From: DASRDR01 sp035550795
GTDB lineage: Bacteria > Methylomirabilota > Methylomirabilia > Rokubacteriales > DASRDR01
Reading direction: 5' to 3'
Length of the DNA stretch: 64,000 nucleotides
Assembly: GCA_035550795.1 (NCBI GenBank)
Contig: DASZOL010000017.1
Location: forward strand, 1-64,000
Shown: in pieces, positions 7,641 through 15,975 of the stretch
Layout of the letters: every line of letters starts with the position of its first letter
Position numbering within the stretch: the first letter of the stretch is position 1
Made by a program: the position numbers and the translations under genes
The notes under the pieces: model-generated
Told to the model about the DNA's origin: nothing
The model's database searches: none
The model's input: the letters and a program-made list of their open reading frames with translations, nothing else

Positions 7641-10628
7641 TCAGACGTCGCGGCTCGCCGTGTACGGACAGATCTGGTTGTAGGCGCAGTAGCGGCAGGC
7701 CCGGTAGGACGGCGTGGCGGTGAACCGCCGCGCCCGGATCCCGGCCGCCGCGGTGCGCACGGCCTCGAGCGCCGTGGCCGCGTCGGCGTCCGTGGGCTCG
7801 TGCGCCCCGACCACGCCCGACTCGAGGAACCGCAGCTCGACCCGCGCGGGAAGCCGCCCGAACATCTCGCGCCAGACGAGCGCGTAGATCTGCAGCTGGA
7901 GGCTGTCGGCCGCACGGTCGGCGGCACGCTCCGGCTCCCGCACGTCGGATGACTTATAGTCGACGATGACGGGGCCGGTCTCCGTCTCGTCGACCCGGTC
8001 CCACCGTCCGCGGATGCGGGTCGGCGCCTCGGCACCGGCGAGGCTCGCGCTGAACTCCCGCTCGACGAAGGTCGGGCGCGTCCCGGAGGCCTCCTCCGCG
8101 TGCCAGAAGCGCCGGATCGCCTCCCGGCCCGCCAGCTGTCGCGCCGCCTCGTGCGCCCAGGTGAGGAAGCCCTCGTTCCGCCACTCGCGCTCGTAAGTCT
8201 CGAGCAGTGCCTCGAGAGGCGTGTACAGGCCGGCGGCGCGCCGGCGCAGGTAGTGCTCGACGACCCGGTGGAGCGTTTCCCCGTACACGACCGTGTGGTG
8301 GCGGCGGATCGGGACCCGCAGGACGTGGACGTACCGGTACTTGAGCGGGCAGGTCTGATAGTCGTCGACCTGGCGGTGGCTGACCTCGAGGACGGCATCC
8401 GGGGCGAGGGCGGGCTCTCCCTCGCCCCCGCGCTCGGCCGGAGCGGCGAAGCCCCGGAGGTCCTCCAGCACCGTCGCCTTCGCGGGGCGGACGGCGTCCC
8501 GCGGAAGGTCGAGGGCCTCGAGCACGAACTGGCTCACCTTGCGTGTGCTGCGCCCTCCGTAGTCGCGCGCCGACGTGAGGTGGAGCGCCTCCTTCGCGCG
8601 GGTCATGGCCACGTAGAAGAGCCGCCGCTCCTCCTGGAGGCGGAAGTCCGCCGACGAGGGACGGTCCCGCAGGAGCGCGTCCGGCAGCTCGAGGACCTCA
8701 CCGCGGCTCGGCCAGGGGAACCGTCCCTGGACGAGGCCAACCACGAACACGACCGGGAACTCGAGCCCCTTGGCCTTGTGCACGGTGAGGACGCGCACGG
8801 CCGGCGCGTCGACGTCCGCCTCGGCGACGGCCGGGTCCTCGCCCGCCTGCATCAGCGCGTCCAGGTGGCTGACGAACTCGCGGACGTGGTCCCGCGGCAG
8901 GACCCGGGTGGCGTCCTGGATCCGGCGGAAGAAGCGCGCAACGTTCTGGACCTCCGCTTCCTCGCGCGGCGTGCTCGCACGCGACATCCGGCCGAGCCAG
9001 CCGCTGTCCGTGAGGAACTGGTAGAGAAGCTCGCCGGTCCCGAGCTCCGCCCCGAGGCCGAGATACCGCTCCAGCTCCTTCACCAGGCGGCCGATCGCCT
9101 CCGCACCTTCGGCAGAGAGGGCCGCGCGAAGCTCGGGCGTCTGGTCCAGCCCGCGCAGCACGTCGAAGAGCCACCGGTTCCGGCGGTCCGCGTGGGCCCC
9201 GCAGCGCGCGAGATCGACGGGAGGCACCGAGAAGAGCGGCGAGGCCGCCAGCGCGTAGAGACTTACCGAGTCATCCGGCTGAGCGAGGACCCGGAGGAAC
9301 GCGATGCAGAGACGCACTTCGGGGCGCGTGTAGAGACCCTGGTTGCCGGAGAAGGTCCAGGGGATGCCGCGCAGGTTGAGGGACCGTAGGAACGGATCGG
9401 CGTCGGCGTTGGCGCGGACGAGGATCGCGAAATCCCGGTAGGCGCGCCGGCCGGCTTCGACCTCCTCCTCGATCGTCCGCGCGACCGCATCGGCCTCCTG
9501 GGTGACGGTCTCGTACGAGTGGTGGAGCGCCTCCGGCCCCGGACCGCCCTCCGCCACGAGCCGCTTGCCGATTCCGCGGGCGGTCTCGAGGCGGTCCGGG
9601 TCGTTGTGGCGGATCAGCCGGTAGGCCGCATCGAGCAGGCGCTGCCCCGAGCGGTAGTTCCGGACCAACACCACGCGGCGGGCATCGGGATACGCCGCGT
9701 CGAACCCGAGAATGTTGCTCATCGACGCGCCGCGGAACCGGAAGATCGCCTGATCGTCGTCGCCCACGACCGTCACGTTCCGGTGCAGGGCGGCGAGGAG
9801 CTTCACCAGCTCGAACTGCGCGTGGTTCGTGTCCTGGAACTCATCGACCAGGATGTAGCGGAAGCGGCGCTGATACTTGGCGAGAACGTACGGCCGATCC
9901 CGCAGGAGGCGCAGCGCCAGGAAGATCTGGTCGCCGAAGTCGACGAAGCCCGCCCGGGCCATGAGATCGCGGTACGCCGCGTAGACGAGGGCCAGCTCGC
10001 GGGTCCGGATCGCGAGATCCCGCCGCTCGGCGTCGTCCGGATCGGCCGCCGCCTCGGCTGCGAGGGCATCCGCATGGGCCAGGTAGGCTTCCGGCGTGAC
10101 ATCCTCGTCCTTGGCACGCCCGAACAGCCCGGCGAGGGCCTGGAGGTGGCGCGTCGGGTCACCGAGCGGGCGGAAGTGGTCGAGCGGCAGCTCGAAGAGG
10201 CGCGTGCGGAGGAAGAGGACCTGCTCCGCGCGGTTGAGCACCCGGAAGGCCGGCGTGAGCCCGACCTCGAGGGCGTGCTCGCGCAGGAGCCAGTCGCCGA
10301 AGGCGTGGAACGTGGCGATGCGCACATCGGCATACCCGTAGGGGACGAGCACGTCGACGCGCTCCTCCATCTCCAGCGCAGCCTTGTCGGTGAAAGTGAG
10401 CGCGAGGATCTCCTCCGGTCGGGCCCGGCGCGACGCGATGAGATGGGCGATGCGGCGCGTGAGGACGGTGGTCTTGCCGGTCCCGGCGCCCGCCACGATC
10501 AGGAGCGGCCCTCGATCGTGGGTGACGGCGTCCGCCTGCGCCGGGTTCAGCCCGTCGAGGATTCGGGCGGCCGCGTCGCCCGTCGGGCCCGGGGGCGCGG
10601 TTCCGTCAGGCGTGCTGGGGCGGGACAC
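7641..10628 (-). CDS. UvrD/PcrA-type ATP-dependent DNA helicase fused to a RecB-family Fe-S nuclease domain
   Basis: A 995-residue superfamily 1A 3'-5' DNA helicase with a C-terminal nuclease. Helicase motifs in order are LNPAQADAV (Q motif), AGAGTGKTT (Walker A), ILVDEFQDTN (motif II), GDDDQAIFRFRG (III), NYRSG (IV), TVHKAKGLEF (V) and FYVAMTRAKE (VI). The last 260 residues hold a PD-(D/E)XK nuclease with VDYKSSD. Four cysteines, one in YQTCPLKYRY and three in CRYCAYNQICPY, match the Fe-S staple of AddB/Cas4-type nucleases. Such proteins repair or recombine damaged DNA. A GTG start at 10628 is preferred; an in-frame ATG at 10688 lies upstream but has no ribosome binding site. Confidence 0.9.
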   Translation of the reverse strand: MSRPSTPDGTAPPGPTGDAAARILDGLNPAQADAVTHDRGPLLIVAGAGTGKTTVLTRRIAHLIASRRARPEEILALTFTDKAALEMEERVDVLVPYGYADVRIATFHAFGDWLLREHALEVGLTPAFRVLNRAEQVLFLRTRLFELPLDHFRPLGDPTRHLQALAGLFGRAKDEDVTPEAYLAHADALAAEAAADPDDAERRDLAIRTRELALVYAAYRDLMARAGFVDFGDQIFLALRLLRDRPYVLAKYQRRFRYILVDEFQDTNHAQFELVKLLAALHRNVTVVGDDDQAIFRFRGASMSNILGFDAAYPDARRVVLVRNYRSGQRLLDAAYRLIRHNDPDRLETARGIGKRLVAEGGPGPEALHHSYETVTQEADAVARTIEEEVEAGRRAYRDFAILVRANADADPFLRSLNLRGIPWTFSGNQGLYTRPEVRLCIAFLRVLAQPDDSVSLYALAASPLFSVPPVDLARCGAHADRRNRWLFDVLRGLDQTPELRAALSAEGAEAIGRLVKELERYLGLGAELGTGELLYQFLTDSGWLGRMSRASTPREEAEVQNVARFFRRIQDATRVLPRDHVREFVSHLDALMQAGEDPAVAEADVDAPAVRVLTVHKAKGLEFPVVFVVGLVQGRFPWPSRGEVLELPDALLRDRPSSADFRLQEERRLFYVAMTRAKEALHLTSARDYGGRSTRKVSQFVLEALDLPRDAVRPAKATVLEDLRGFAAPAERGGEGEPALAPDAVLEVSHRQVDDYQTCPLKYRYVHVLRVPIRRHHTVVYGETLHRVVEHYLRRRAAGLYTPLEALLETYEREWRNEGFLTWAHEAARQLAGREAIRRFWHAEEASGTRPTFVEREFSASLAGAEAPTRIRGRWDRVDETETGPVIVDYKSSDVREPERAADRAADSLQLQIYALVWREMFGRLPARVELRFLESGVVGAHEPTDADAATALEAVRTAAAGIRARRFTATPSYRACRYCAYNQICPYTASRDV

Positions 10629-10856
10629 GCCTGATCTTAGCCCCCGGGAGCGCCCCGGACAAGAGAACCGGAGGTAACCCTGGGCCATGAGCTACGACGG
10701 AGACCGAGCACTGCCGGCAATCGGCGGGCGTACGGCCGTCATGCCGGATAGGTGGCGAGGCCGACGGCTCGGGCCGCGCCTCCCCGCCGCACATGCTGTC
10801 AATCCGACGAATTCGGACGCCCGCTCATTTCGGTCGCCACAGGTACCGGCAGCCAC

Positions 10857-11573
10857 TCACAGCGCCACGTCGCCGAGGAAGATCCGCTTGACCTCGGGAG
10901 ACTGGAGCAGGTCCGCCGCGCTGCCCTCGAGGAGGGTCCGGCCCGACTCGAGGATGTAACCGCGGTTGGCCAGCTTCAGGGCGAGCTCCACGTTCTGCTC
11001 GATGAAGACCACCGCGATACCCTCCTCGTCGCGGATCCGCCGGATGACGCCGCCGATCTCCTGCACCACCCGGGGCGCCAGGCCGAGGAACGGCTCGTCG
11101 ATCATGAGGAGTCGCGGGCGGGCCATCAGCCCGCGCGCGATCGCGACCATCTGCTGCTCTCCACCCGACAGGGTGTGGGCGAGCTGCGCGCGCCGGTGGC
11201 GCACGACCGGGAATACGGCCTCGACCCGCGCCAGCGTCTCGGCCCGGCGCGTCCGCGCCCGGGCGTTGTGGGCGCCCAGCAGGACATTGTCGAGCACCGT
11301 GAGGAAGGGAAACAGCCGCCGGCGCTCCAGCACGTGCGCGAGGCCCTCGGCGACCGTCCGGTGGGGTGGCAGGCCGTCGATGCGCCGGTCGAGGAACGTG
11401 ATCCGGCCCCGGCGGGGCCGCAAGAGCCCCGAGATCGTGTTCATGAGCGTCGACTTGCCCGCGCCGTTCGGCCCGAGGAGGCAGACGATCTCGGCCTGCT
11501 CTACGTGGATGGCGACCTCCCAAAGGACCTGGAAGTCCCCGTAGGCCACGTCGAGCCCCTCGACCCTCAGCAC
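10857..11573 (-). CDS. livF: Branched-chain amino acid ABC transporter ATP-binding protein LivF
   Basis: A 238-residue ABC ATPase, the usual LivF length. Walker A is GPNGAGKST near residue 35, the signature is LSGGEQQMVAIARGLM near 135, Walker B is LLMIDEP, and the LivF-specific GYILESGR segment lies near 205. It powers uptake through the LivH/LivM channel at the inner face of the membrane. It is the last gene of livKHMGF, 10 bases after livG. Liv systems also import amides, urea and aromatic or short-chain acids, so the substrate need not be leucine. Confidence 0.92.
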   Translation of the reverse strand: MLRVEGLDVAYGDFQVLWEVAIHVEQAEIVCLLGPNGAGKSTLMNTISGLLRPRRGRITFLDRRIDGLPPHRTVAEGLAHVLERRRLFPFLTVLDNVLLGAHNARARTRRAETLARVEAVFPVVRHRRAQLAHTLSGGEQQMVAIARGLMARPRLLMIDEPFLGLAPRVVQEIGGVIRRIRDEEGIAVVFIEQNVELALKLANRGYILESGRTLLEGSAADLLQSPEVKRIFLGDVAL

Positions 11574-11583
11574 GGCCCCGCTC

Positions 11584-12306
11584 TCATTGCGCGTACGTCT
11601 GCCCGAGGTAGGCCTCGACCACCCGCCGATCGCGGGCGACGATCTCGGGCGGACCGTCCGCGATGACCTCGCCCAGGTAGAGCGCGAGGATGCGCTGAGC
11701 CACCGCGGTGATCACGCGCATGTTGTGCTCGATGACGAGCACGGTGAGCCCGCCCTGGTGCAGCTCACGGATCAGCCGCACGAGTCCCGGGATGCTGCCC
11801 TGGTCGACGCCGCCGGTGACCTCGTCGAGGAGCAAGAGCCGCGGGCGCGTGGCCAGCGCGCGCGCGAGCTCGAGGCGCTTGCGCTGCCCGGTCGAGAGCG
11901 CGCGCGCGTGGGCGTCGGCCTTGTCGCCGAGTCCGACCCGCCCGAGGATCTCGCGTGCCTGCTCGCGCGCGTGGCGGACGTCCGGCGTCCGCGTCAGCGC
12001 GCCGACGACCACGTTCTCGAGGACGCTCAGGCCCGGAAAGGGCCGGAGCTTCTGGAAGGTCCGGGCCACGCCGAGTCGGCAAACCCGGTCCGGGGTCAGA
12101 CCGGTCAGGCGGGTGCCGTCGAGGTGCACCTCGCCGGAGTCCGGACGGTAGAAGCCGGTGATGATCTCGAAGAGGGTCGACTTCCCCGCGCCGTTCGGCC
12201 CGATGACGCCGACCAGCTCCCCCGGCGTCACCTCGAACGACACGTCGCGATTGGCGACGACGCCGCCGAACCGCTTGGTGACGCCACGGACGGAGAGCAA
12301 GCTCAC
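11584..12306 (-). CDS. livG: Branched-chain amino acid ABC transporter ATP-binding protein LivG
   Basis: A 240-residue ABC ATPase. It begins LLSVRGVTKRFGG and has Walker A GPNGAGKST near residue 40, the family segment ARTFQKLRPFPGLSVLENV near 85, signature LSTGQRKRLELARAL near 145 and Walker B LLLLDEV. The GTG start overlaps the livM stop as GTGA, a translational-coupling arrangement. The same reading frame stays open far upstream, but that part only shadows livM and was excluded. The walker B Asp-Glu is followed by VTGGVD rather than PAAGLN, a modest departure from typical LivG sequences. Confidence 0.92.
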   Translation of the reverse strand: MSLLSVRGVTKRFGGVVANRDVSFEVTPGELVGVIGPNGAGKSTLFEIITGFYRPDSGEVHLDGTRLTGLTPDRVCRLGVARTFQKLRPFPGLSVLENVVVGALTRTPDVRHAREQAREILGRVGLGDKADAHARALSTGQRKRLELARALATRPRLLLLDEVTGGVDQGSIPGLVRLIRELHQGGLTVLVIEHNMRVITAVAQRILALYLGEVIADGPPEIVARDRRVVEAYLGQTYAQ

Positions 12307-13277
12307 GACCGGGCCTCCGCGACGCCGCGGCGGCGGAGCCGCTCGCCAAGCCAGCCGACCAGCCCTTGCGGGACGAAACGGACCACGAGGACCAGGGCGC
12401 AGCCATAGATGATGAGGTAGATCCCGACAAGGCCGGCGCCCGCCCCGCCGAAGCGTGCGCGCAGATACGTCTCGAGCGTGGTGATCAGGAGCGAGCCCAG
12501 GAAGGGGCCAAGGGCGGTGCCGATCCCCCCGATGATGGAGGCGAGGGCGAAGCGGACCGAGAGATCCACCGAGAAGACGTAGAACGGATCCACGAAGCCG
12601 ACGTACTGCGCCCACAGCGTTCCGCAGGCCGCAGTGAGCGCAGCGCTCGCCGCGATCGCCAGGACCTTGAGCCGTCGCGCGGGGACGCCGAGGGAAAGCG
12701 CGGCGTCCTCGTCCTCCCGCACGGCCGCCAGCTGATAGCCCCAGCGCGAGCGCTCGAGGTACTGCCCGACGAGGTAGAGGAGCACTGCGAGCCCCAGGAT
12801 CAGGTACACCCAGGCTGCCTTCCCGGCGATGCCCAGCGTCCAGAAGCCCGGCCGGAACGGCACCGGGATGCCCTCCGAGCCCTGGGTGAAGCCCCGCCAG
12901 CGGCTGGCGACGATGAGCAGCACCTGCGTGAACGCGATGGTCGCGAGCACGAAGTAGGGACCGCGGAGCCGATTGCTCAGGTAGCCGATCACGAGTCCGG
13001 CCACGGTGGAGAGGAGAGCGCCGACGAGGAGCGCGATCCAGGGGGAGACGCCCCAGCGGGTCCCGAGCAGCGCCGCCGAGTAGGCGCCGAGGCCAAAGAA
13101 CGCCGCGTGGCCGAGCGAGATCTGGCCCGCGTAGCCGCCGGCAATGTTCCACCCGGCCGACGTCGACCCCCACAGGAGAATGAGGATCAGGGCGTCCAGC
13201 AGGAATGCGTCGCGCACCCCGAGGGGAACCAGGGCGGCAAGGCCGAAGAAGCCGGCGGCGGCCGCCCAGCGCCCCAT
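12303..13277 (-). CDS. livM: Branched-chain amino acid ABC transporter permease LivM
   Basis: A 324-residue polytopic inner-membrane permease with eight to ten hydrophobic segments. The Liv-permease signature GYAGQISLGHAAFFGLGAY is near residue 50 and the EAA-like loop is in the cytosolic region near ARRLKVLAIAASA. Its ATG overlaps the livH stop by one base and its stop overlaps the livG start by four, so livH, livM and livG are translationally coupled. It forms the membrane channel with LivH. A longer in-frame extension upstream of 13277 lies wholly inside livH and is not real. Confidence 0.92.
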   Translation of the reverse strand: MGRWAAAAGFFGLAALVPLGVRDAFLLDALILILLWGSTSAGWNIAGGYAGQISLGHAAFFGLGAYSAALLGTRWGVSPWIALLVGALLSTVAGLVIGYLSNRLRGPYFVLATIAFTQVLLIVASRWRGFTQGSEGIPVPFRPGFWTLGIAGKAAWVYLILGLAVLLYLVGQYLERSRWGYQLAAVREDEDAALSLGVPARRLKVLAIAASAALTAACGTLWAQYVGFVDPFYVFSVDLSVRFALASIIGGIGTALGPFLGSLLITTLETYLRARFGGAGAGLVGIYLIIYGCALVLVVRFVPQGLVGWLGERLRRRGVAEARS

Positions 13278-14158
13278 CAGGTCCCGAGCTGCTCGGCGCC
13301 ACGCTGGCCGAAGAGGCCGGCCGGGCGCACCAGCAGGATCCCGATGAACAGGAGGAGGTAGAGCACCTCCTTCCAGGCCGTGCCGATGACGTACGAGCCC
13401 CCGACCTCGACAGCCGCGACCATCAGGCTGCCGAGCAGCGCTCCCACCATGTCGCCGAGCCCGCCGAGCACCACCACCACGTACGCGATCAGCACGAACT
13501 GGAGCCCGGCCGTCGGGTACACCGGATAAAGCGGCGCCAGGAGCACGCCGGCGACTCCCACGCACACGATCCCGATCGTCCACGTGAGAGCGTAAACGCG
13601 GTCGGTGTCGATGCCCATGAGCGCCGCCGCCTGCCGGTCCTGAGCGGTGGCGCGCATCACCTTGCCGGTGTACGACCACCGCATGAATGCGAAGAGCGCG
13701 GCCGTGAAGGCGACCGACGCGGCGAAGGCGATGACCTGGGCGAGGTTGAAGGCGGTGCCGCCCAGCCGCACCGCCACCGACGCGGCCTCGCTCCGGACGA
13801 ACCGGAAGTCACCCGTCCAGAGGACGAGGGCCAGGTTCTGAAGTGCGATCGAGAGCCCGACGGTCGTGAAGATCTGGACGTAGTGCGACTCGCGAACGAC
13901 CGGCCGCATGACGAGCCGGTAGCTGGCGAGGCCCGTGACGAAGAACACCGGGAGCGCTGCCGCCAGGACCACGTAGGGGTTGAGGGCGAGCAACGCGAAG
14001 GCCCAGAACGCCAGGTACATTCCGAGCATCACGAACTCGCCGTGGGCGAAGTTGACCACGCGCATCACGCCGAAGATGAGCGTGAGCCCGACCGCGATCA
14101 GAGCGTAGATCCCCCCGAGGAGGATCGTGGAGATCGCGAGCTGGGGGATCGCCTCCAT
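13277..14158 (-). CDS. livH: Branched-chain amino acid ABC transporter permease LivH
   Basis: A 293-residue permease with about eight membrane segments. The N-terminal GGIYALIAVGLTLIFGVMRV and NFAHGEFVMLGMY are diagnostic of LivH. The cytosolic KVMRATAQDRQAAALMGID loop is the contact site for the ATPases. It follows livK by 63 bases and overlaps livM by one base. Length and motif order are normal. Confidence 0.93.
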   Translation of the reverse strand: MEAIPQLAISTILLGGIYALIAVGLTLIFGVMRVVNFAHGEFVMLGMYLAFWAFALLALNPYVVLAAALPVFFVTGLASYRLVMRPVVRESHYVQIFTTVGLSIALQNLALVLWTGDFRFVRSEAASVAVRLGGTAFNLAQVIAFAASVAFTAALFAFMRWSYTGKVMRATAQDRQAAALMGIDTDRVYALTWTIGIVCVGVAGVLLAPLYPVYPTAGLQFVLIAYVVVVLGGLGDMVGALLGSLMVAAVEVGGSYVIGTAWKEVLYLLLFIGILLVRPAGLFGQRGAEQLGT

Positions 14159-14221
14159 GCTAGGAGGGCGAGCGCCCCGGGGGCGTCCCGGGGCGCCGGC
14201 CGAGCGGGCGGCGGGAGGCGG

Positions 14222-15499
14222 CTACTTCCGCTGATCCCACGCGCCGAGGGGGATCCACTTGGCGCGCTTGTCCGTGAACTCCTCCGGCCACACGGTGACC
14301 TGCTGCCCGTCCTGCCACTGGAGCATGTAGTGCTGGACGCGCTCGTTCGAGTTCTGGCCGCTCTCTGCGAACTTCACGCCCCAGCCGTTCAAGGCCGACC
14401 CCACCGGCACATCCATCGCCATGACCACCGCCCGGAACTGGTCGAGGTCGTCCGTCTTGGCCTGGTCGAGCACGAGCTTCAGGACCCACAGGCCGCCCGC
14501 GGCGAGCTGGTGGCCGCCGGCCGGGCTCGCGAGCCCGGTCTTCTGCTGGACGTAGTCGCGGAAGGCCCGCTCGATCCGCTGGCCCTCGGGGCGAAGCTTG
14601 TCGACCAGGAAGCCCGCGCTCGGCTCCAGCAGCGCGAAGGGCCCGTTGCCGTCGGCGCCGAGCGCCTTGCCGAAGTCCGGCGAGCCGTAGCCGGTGGCCC
14701 CGGCGTGCACCAGCGCCTTGAACTGGAAGTTCTGCTCGCGCGCCGCGCGCCAGAACAGGACCGAATCCTGACCACGGGCGATGTGGTGGACGATATCGGG
14801 GTTGAGCCCCTTGAGCTTGAGGACGATCGGGGTGAAGTCGTTGGTGGTCGCGAACGCGTAGTACTCCATCGCGACCTCGGTCATCCCGAACTCCTGCTTC
14901 GCCCGCTGGCGCGCGGCCTCGGTCACGCCCTGGCCGTACGAGGAATCCTCGGACAGGAAGGCGACGCGCAGCTCGTTCGGCTTCTTCCCGAAGCGGTGGG
15001 CGAGGTGCTTGGCGATGAACTCGACGTTGTACCAGCCGAACCCGGTGCCGTCGATCTCGGTGCGGAAGACGTTCTTGAGGCCGCGTCGGGTGAACCGGGG
15101 GTCGACGCAGGAGGTCTCCCAGTAGATGACGTTGTGGCGGGCCGCCGCCTCGCTCGCCGCGCCGCAGAGCGTGGAGGAGTAGGTGCCGGTCAGGATCTTC
15201 ACGCCCTCCCGCGTGATCAGGCGCGTGGCCTCGGACGCCGCCGCCGTGGGATCGACCGCGTCACCGGCGACGAGCACGAGCTTCTTGCCCATTACGCCGC
15301 CGAAGCGCTCATTGATGAGGTCGCGCATCAGCTCATAGCCCTCGAGGTGCCGCTTGCCCTCGAACGCGAGGGGACCCGTCAGGGGCTCGAGGATCCCGAT
15401 CTTGTACTCACCGCTGAGCGACTGCCCCTCGACGGTGCCGATGCCGACCGCCAGAGCGACGAGCCCGAGAGTCATCACCGCTGCCTTGACGTAACGCAT
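14222..15499 (-). CDS. livK: ABC transporter substrate-binding protein, LivK type
   Basis: A 425-residue periplasmic binding protein with type I fold. The signal peptide covers residues 1-24 (MRYVKAAVMTLGLVALAVG). The mature protein begins with YKIGILEPLTGPLAFEGKR, the usual ligand-lobe start, and continues through GDAVDPTAAASEATRLI, a typical Peripla_BP_6 segment. The chosen ATG has GGGAG 12 bases upstream; an in-frame start at 15550 would place 17 non-signal residues in front. At 425 residues it is longer than E. coli LivJ (about 345 mature), more like the amide/aromatic-acid binding Liv relatives. It is the first gene of livKHMGF, with its own promoter. Confidence 0.9.
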   Translation of the reverse strand: MRYVKAAVMTLGLVALAVGIGTVEGQSLSGEYKIGILEPLTGPLAFEGKRHLEGYELMRDLINERFGGVMGKKLVLVAGDAVDPTAAASEATRLITREGVKILTGTYSSTLCGAASEAAARHNVIYWETSCVDPRFTRRGLKNVFRTEIDGTGFGWYNVEFIAKHLAHRFGKKPNELRVAFLSEDSSYGQGVTEAARQRAKQEFGMTEVAMEYYAFATTNDFTPIVLKLKGLNPDIVHHIARGQDSVLFWRAAREQNFQFKALVHAGATGYGSPDFGKALGADGNGPFALLEPSAGFLVDKLRPEGQRIERAFRDYVQQKTGLASPAGGHQLAAGGLWVLKLVLDQAKTDDLDQFRAVVMAMDVPVGSALNGWGVKFAESGQNSNERVQHYMLQWQDGQQVTVWPEEFTDKRAKWIPLGAWDQRK

Positions 15500-15596
15500 G
15501 CCCTGGTCTCTCCCTTCCGGCGTCGGCTGCCCCGAATGGGCACCACGCATGCAAGGACGATGGTCGTCCCCTCGTCGAGGGTATGTGAGGGCTCGG

Positions 15597-15626
15597 ATTC
15601 TAGGGTGGCGATCCCTCGGGGGTCAA
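15597..15626 (-). promoter_or_regulatory. Candidate livK promoter
   Basis: On the minus strand TTGACC (15621-15626) and TAGAAT (15597-15602) are 18 bases apart, each matching sigma70 consensus in five of six positions. Transcription would start near 15590, leaving a leader of about 90 bases to the livK ATG. It is the best promoter-like pair in the gap. Confidence 0.5.
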
Positions 15627-15659
15627 GCCGCCCCCCTCCACCCGCCGATTGTCTTGAAG

Positions 15660-15700
15660 CGCTGAGGGTGCCCGGCCGCTGGGCGCCAGCACCCTCAGCG
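15660..15700. repeat. Perfect 12-bp inverted repeat upstream of livK
   Basis: Arms CGCTGAGGGTGC (15660-15671) and GCACCCTCAGCG (15689-15700) flank a 17-base loop. It lies between the aminotransferase stop and the livK -35 box. With no T-run it could be a Rho-assisted terminator for the aminotransferase transcript or an operator for livK; the sequence does not decide. Confidence 0.5.
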
Positions 15701-15730
15701 GTAGGCCGGCACAGTGCGCGATACCGCCCA

Positions 15731-15790
15731 TCAGACGTCGGCGCGCAATGAGTCGCTTTCGCTAATCACCTTCGCGCGGCTCGACCTCAT
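15731..15790 (-). CDS. Possible 19-codon ORF upstream of livK
   Basis: ATG at 15790 is preceded by GGAGAAGGAG, a strong Shine-Dalgarno string but only two bases from the ATG at its nearest edge. The predicted peptide MRSSRAKVISESDSLRADV has no branched-chain-residue run of the kind seen in attenuation leaders and resembles nothing I recognise. It lies outside the proposed livK transcript. It may be chance. Confidence 0.15.
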   Translation of the reverse strand: MRSSRAKVISESDSLRADV

Positions 15791-15975
15791 AACTCCTTCT
15801 CCAATCCGTGGGGAGGCCTGTAAGGGAGGGGGCGCGCTCTGGAAGCCCTGCCCGCCACATCGACGCAAGCGTGCCCGTCTCCCTGACCCTGCGTGAGGAC
15901 CAGGACGGTGAGCGGCCCGCCGGGCGATTCCATACCACCCCGCGGGCCGCCTCGCGGATCGGGCTGCAGCAGGCG

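Larger units (their letters stand above)
15500..15975. other. 476-base gene-poor region between the aminotransferase and livK
   Basis: This gap contains the livK promoter (15597-15626), a long hairpin (15660-15700) and a possible 19-codon ORF (15731-15790), all listed separately. The rest (15791-15975) shows no convincing gene, repeat or RNA. Confidence 0.6.

Noticed and set aside
11584..13302. Apparent 572-residue permease-ATPase fusion
   Set aside because: Its first 330 residues are livM read in the wrong frame. LivG begins at the GTG overlapping the livM stop.
13205..15751. 848-codon open frame on the plus strand
   Set aside because: It lies antisense to livM, livH and livK, is rich in Arg/Glu/His/Pro and has no domain or ribosome binding site. 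High GC makes such antisense frames common here.
15500..15975. Riboswitch or attenuator before livK
   Set aside because: The hairpin lies upstream of the likely promoter, the short ORF lacks branched-chain codons in a run, and no known riboswitch core is visible.
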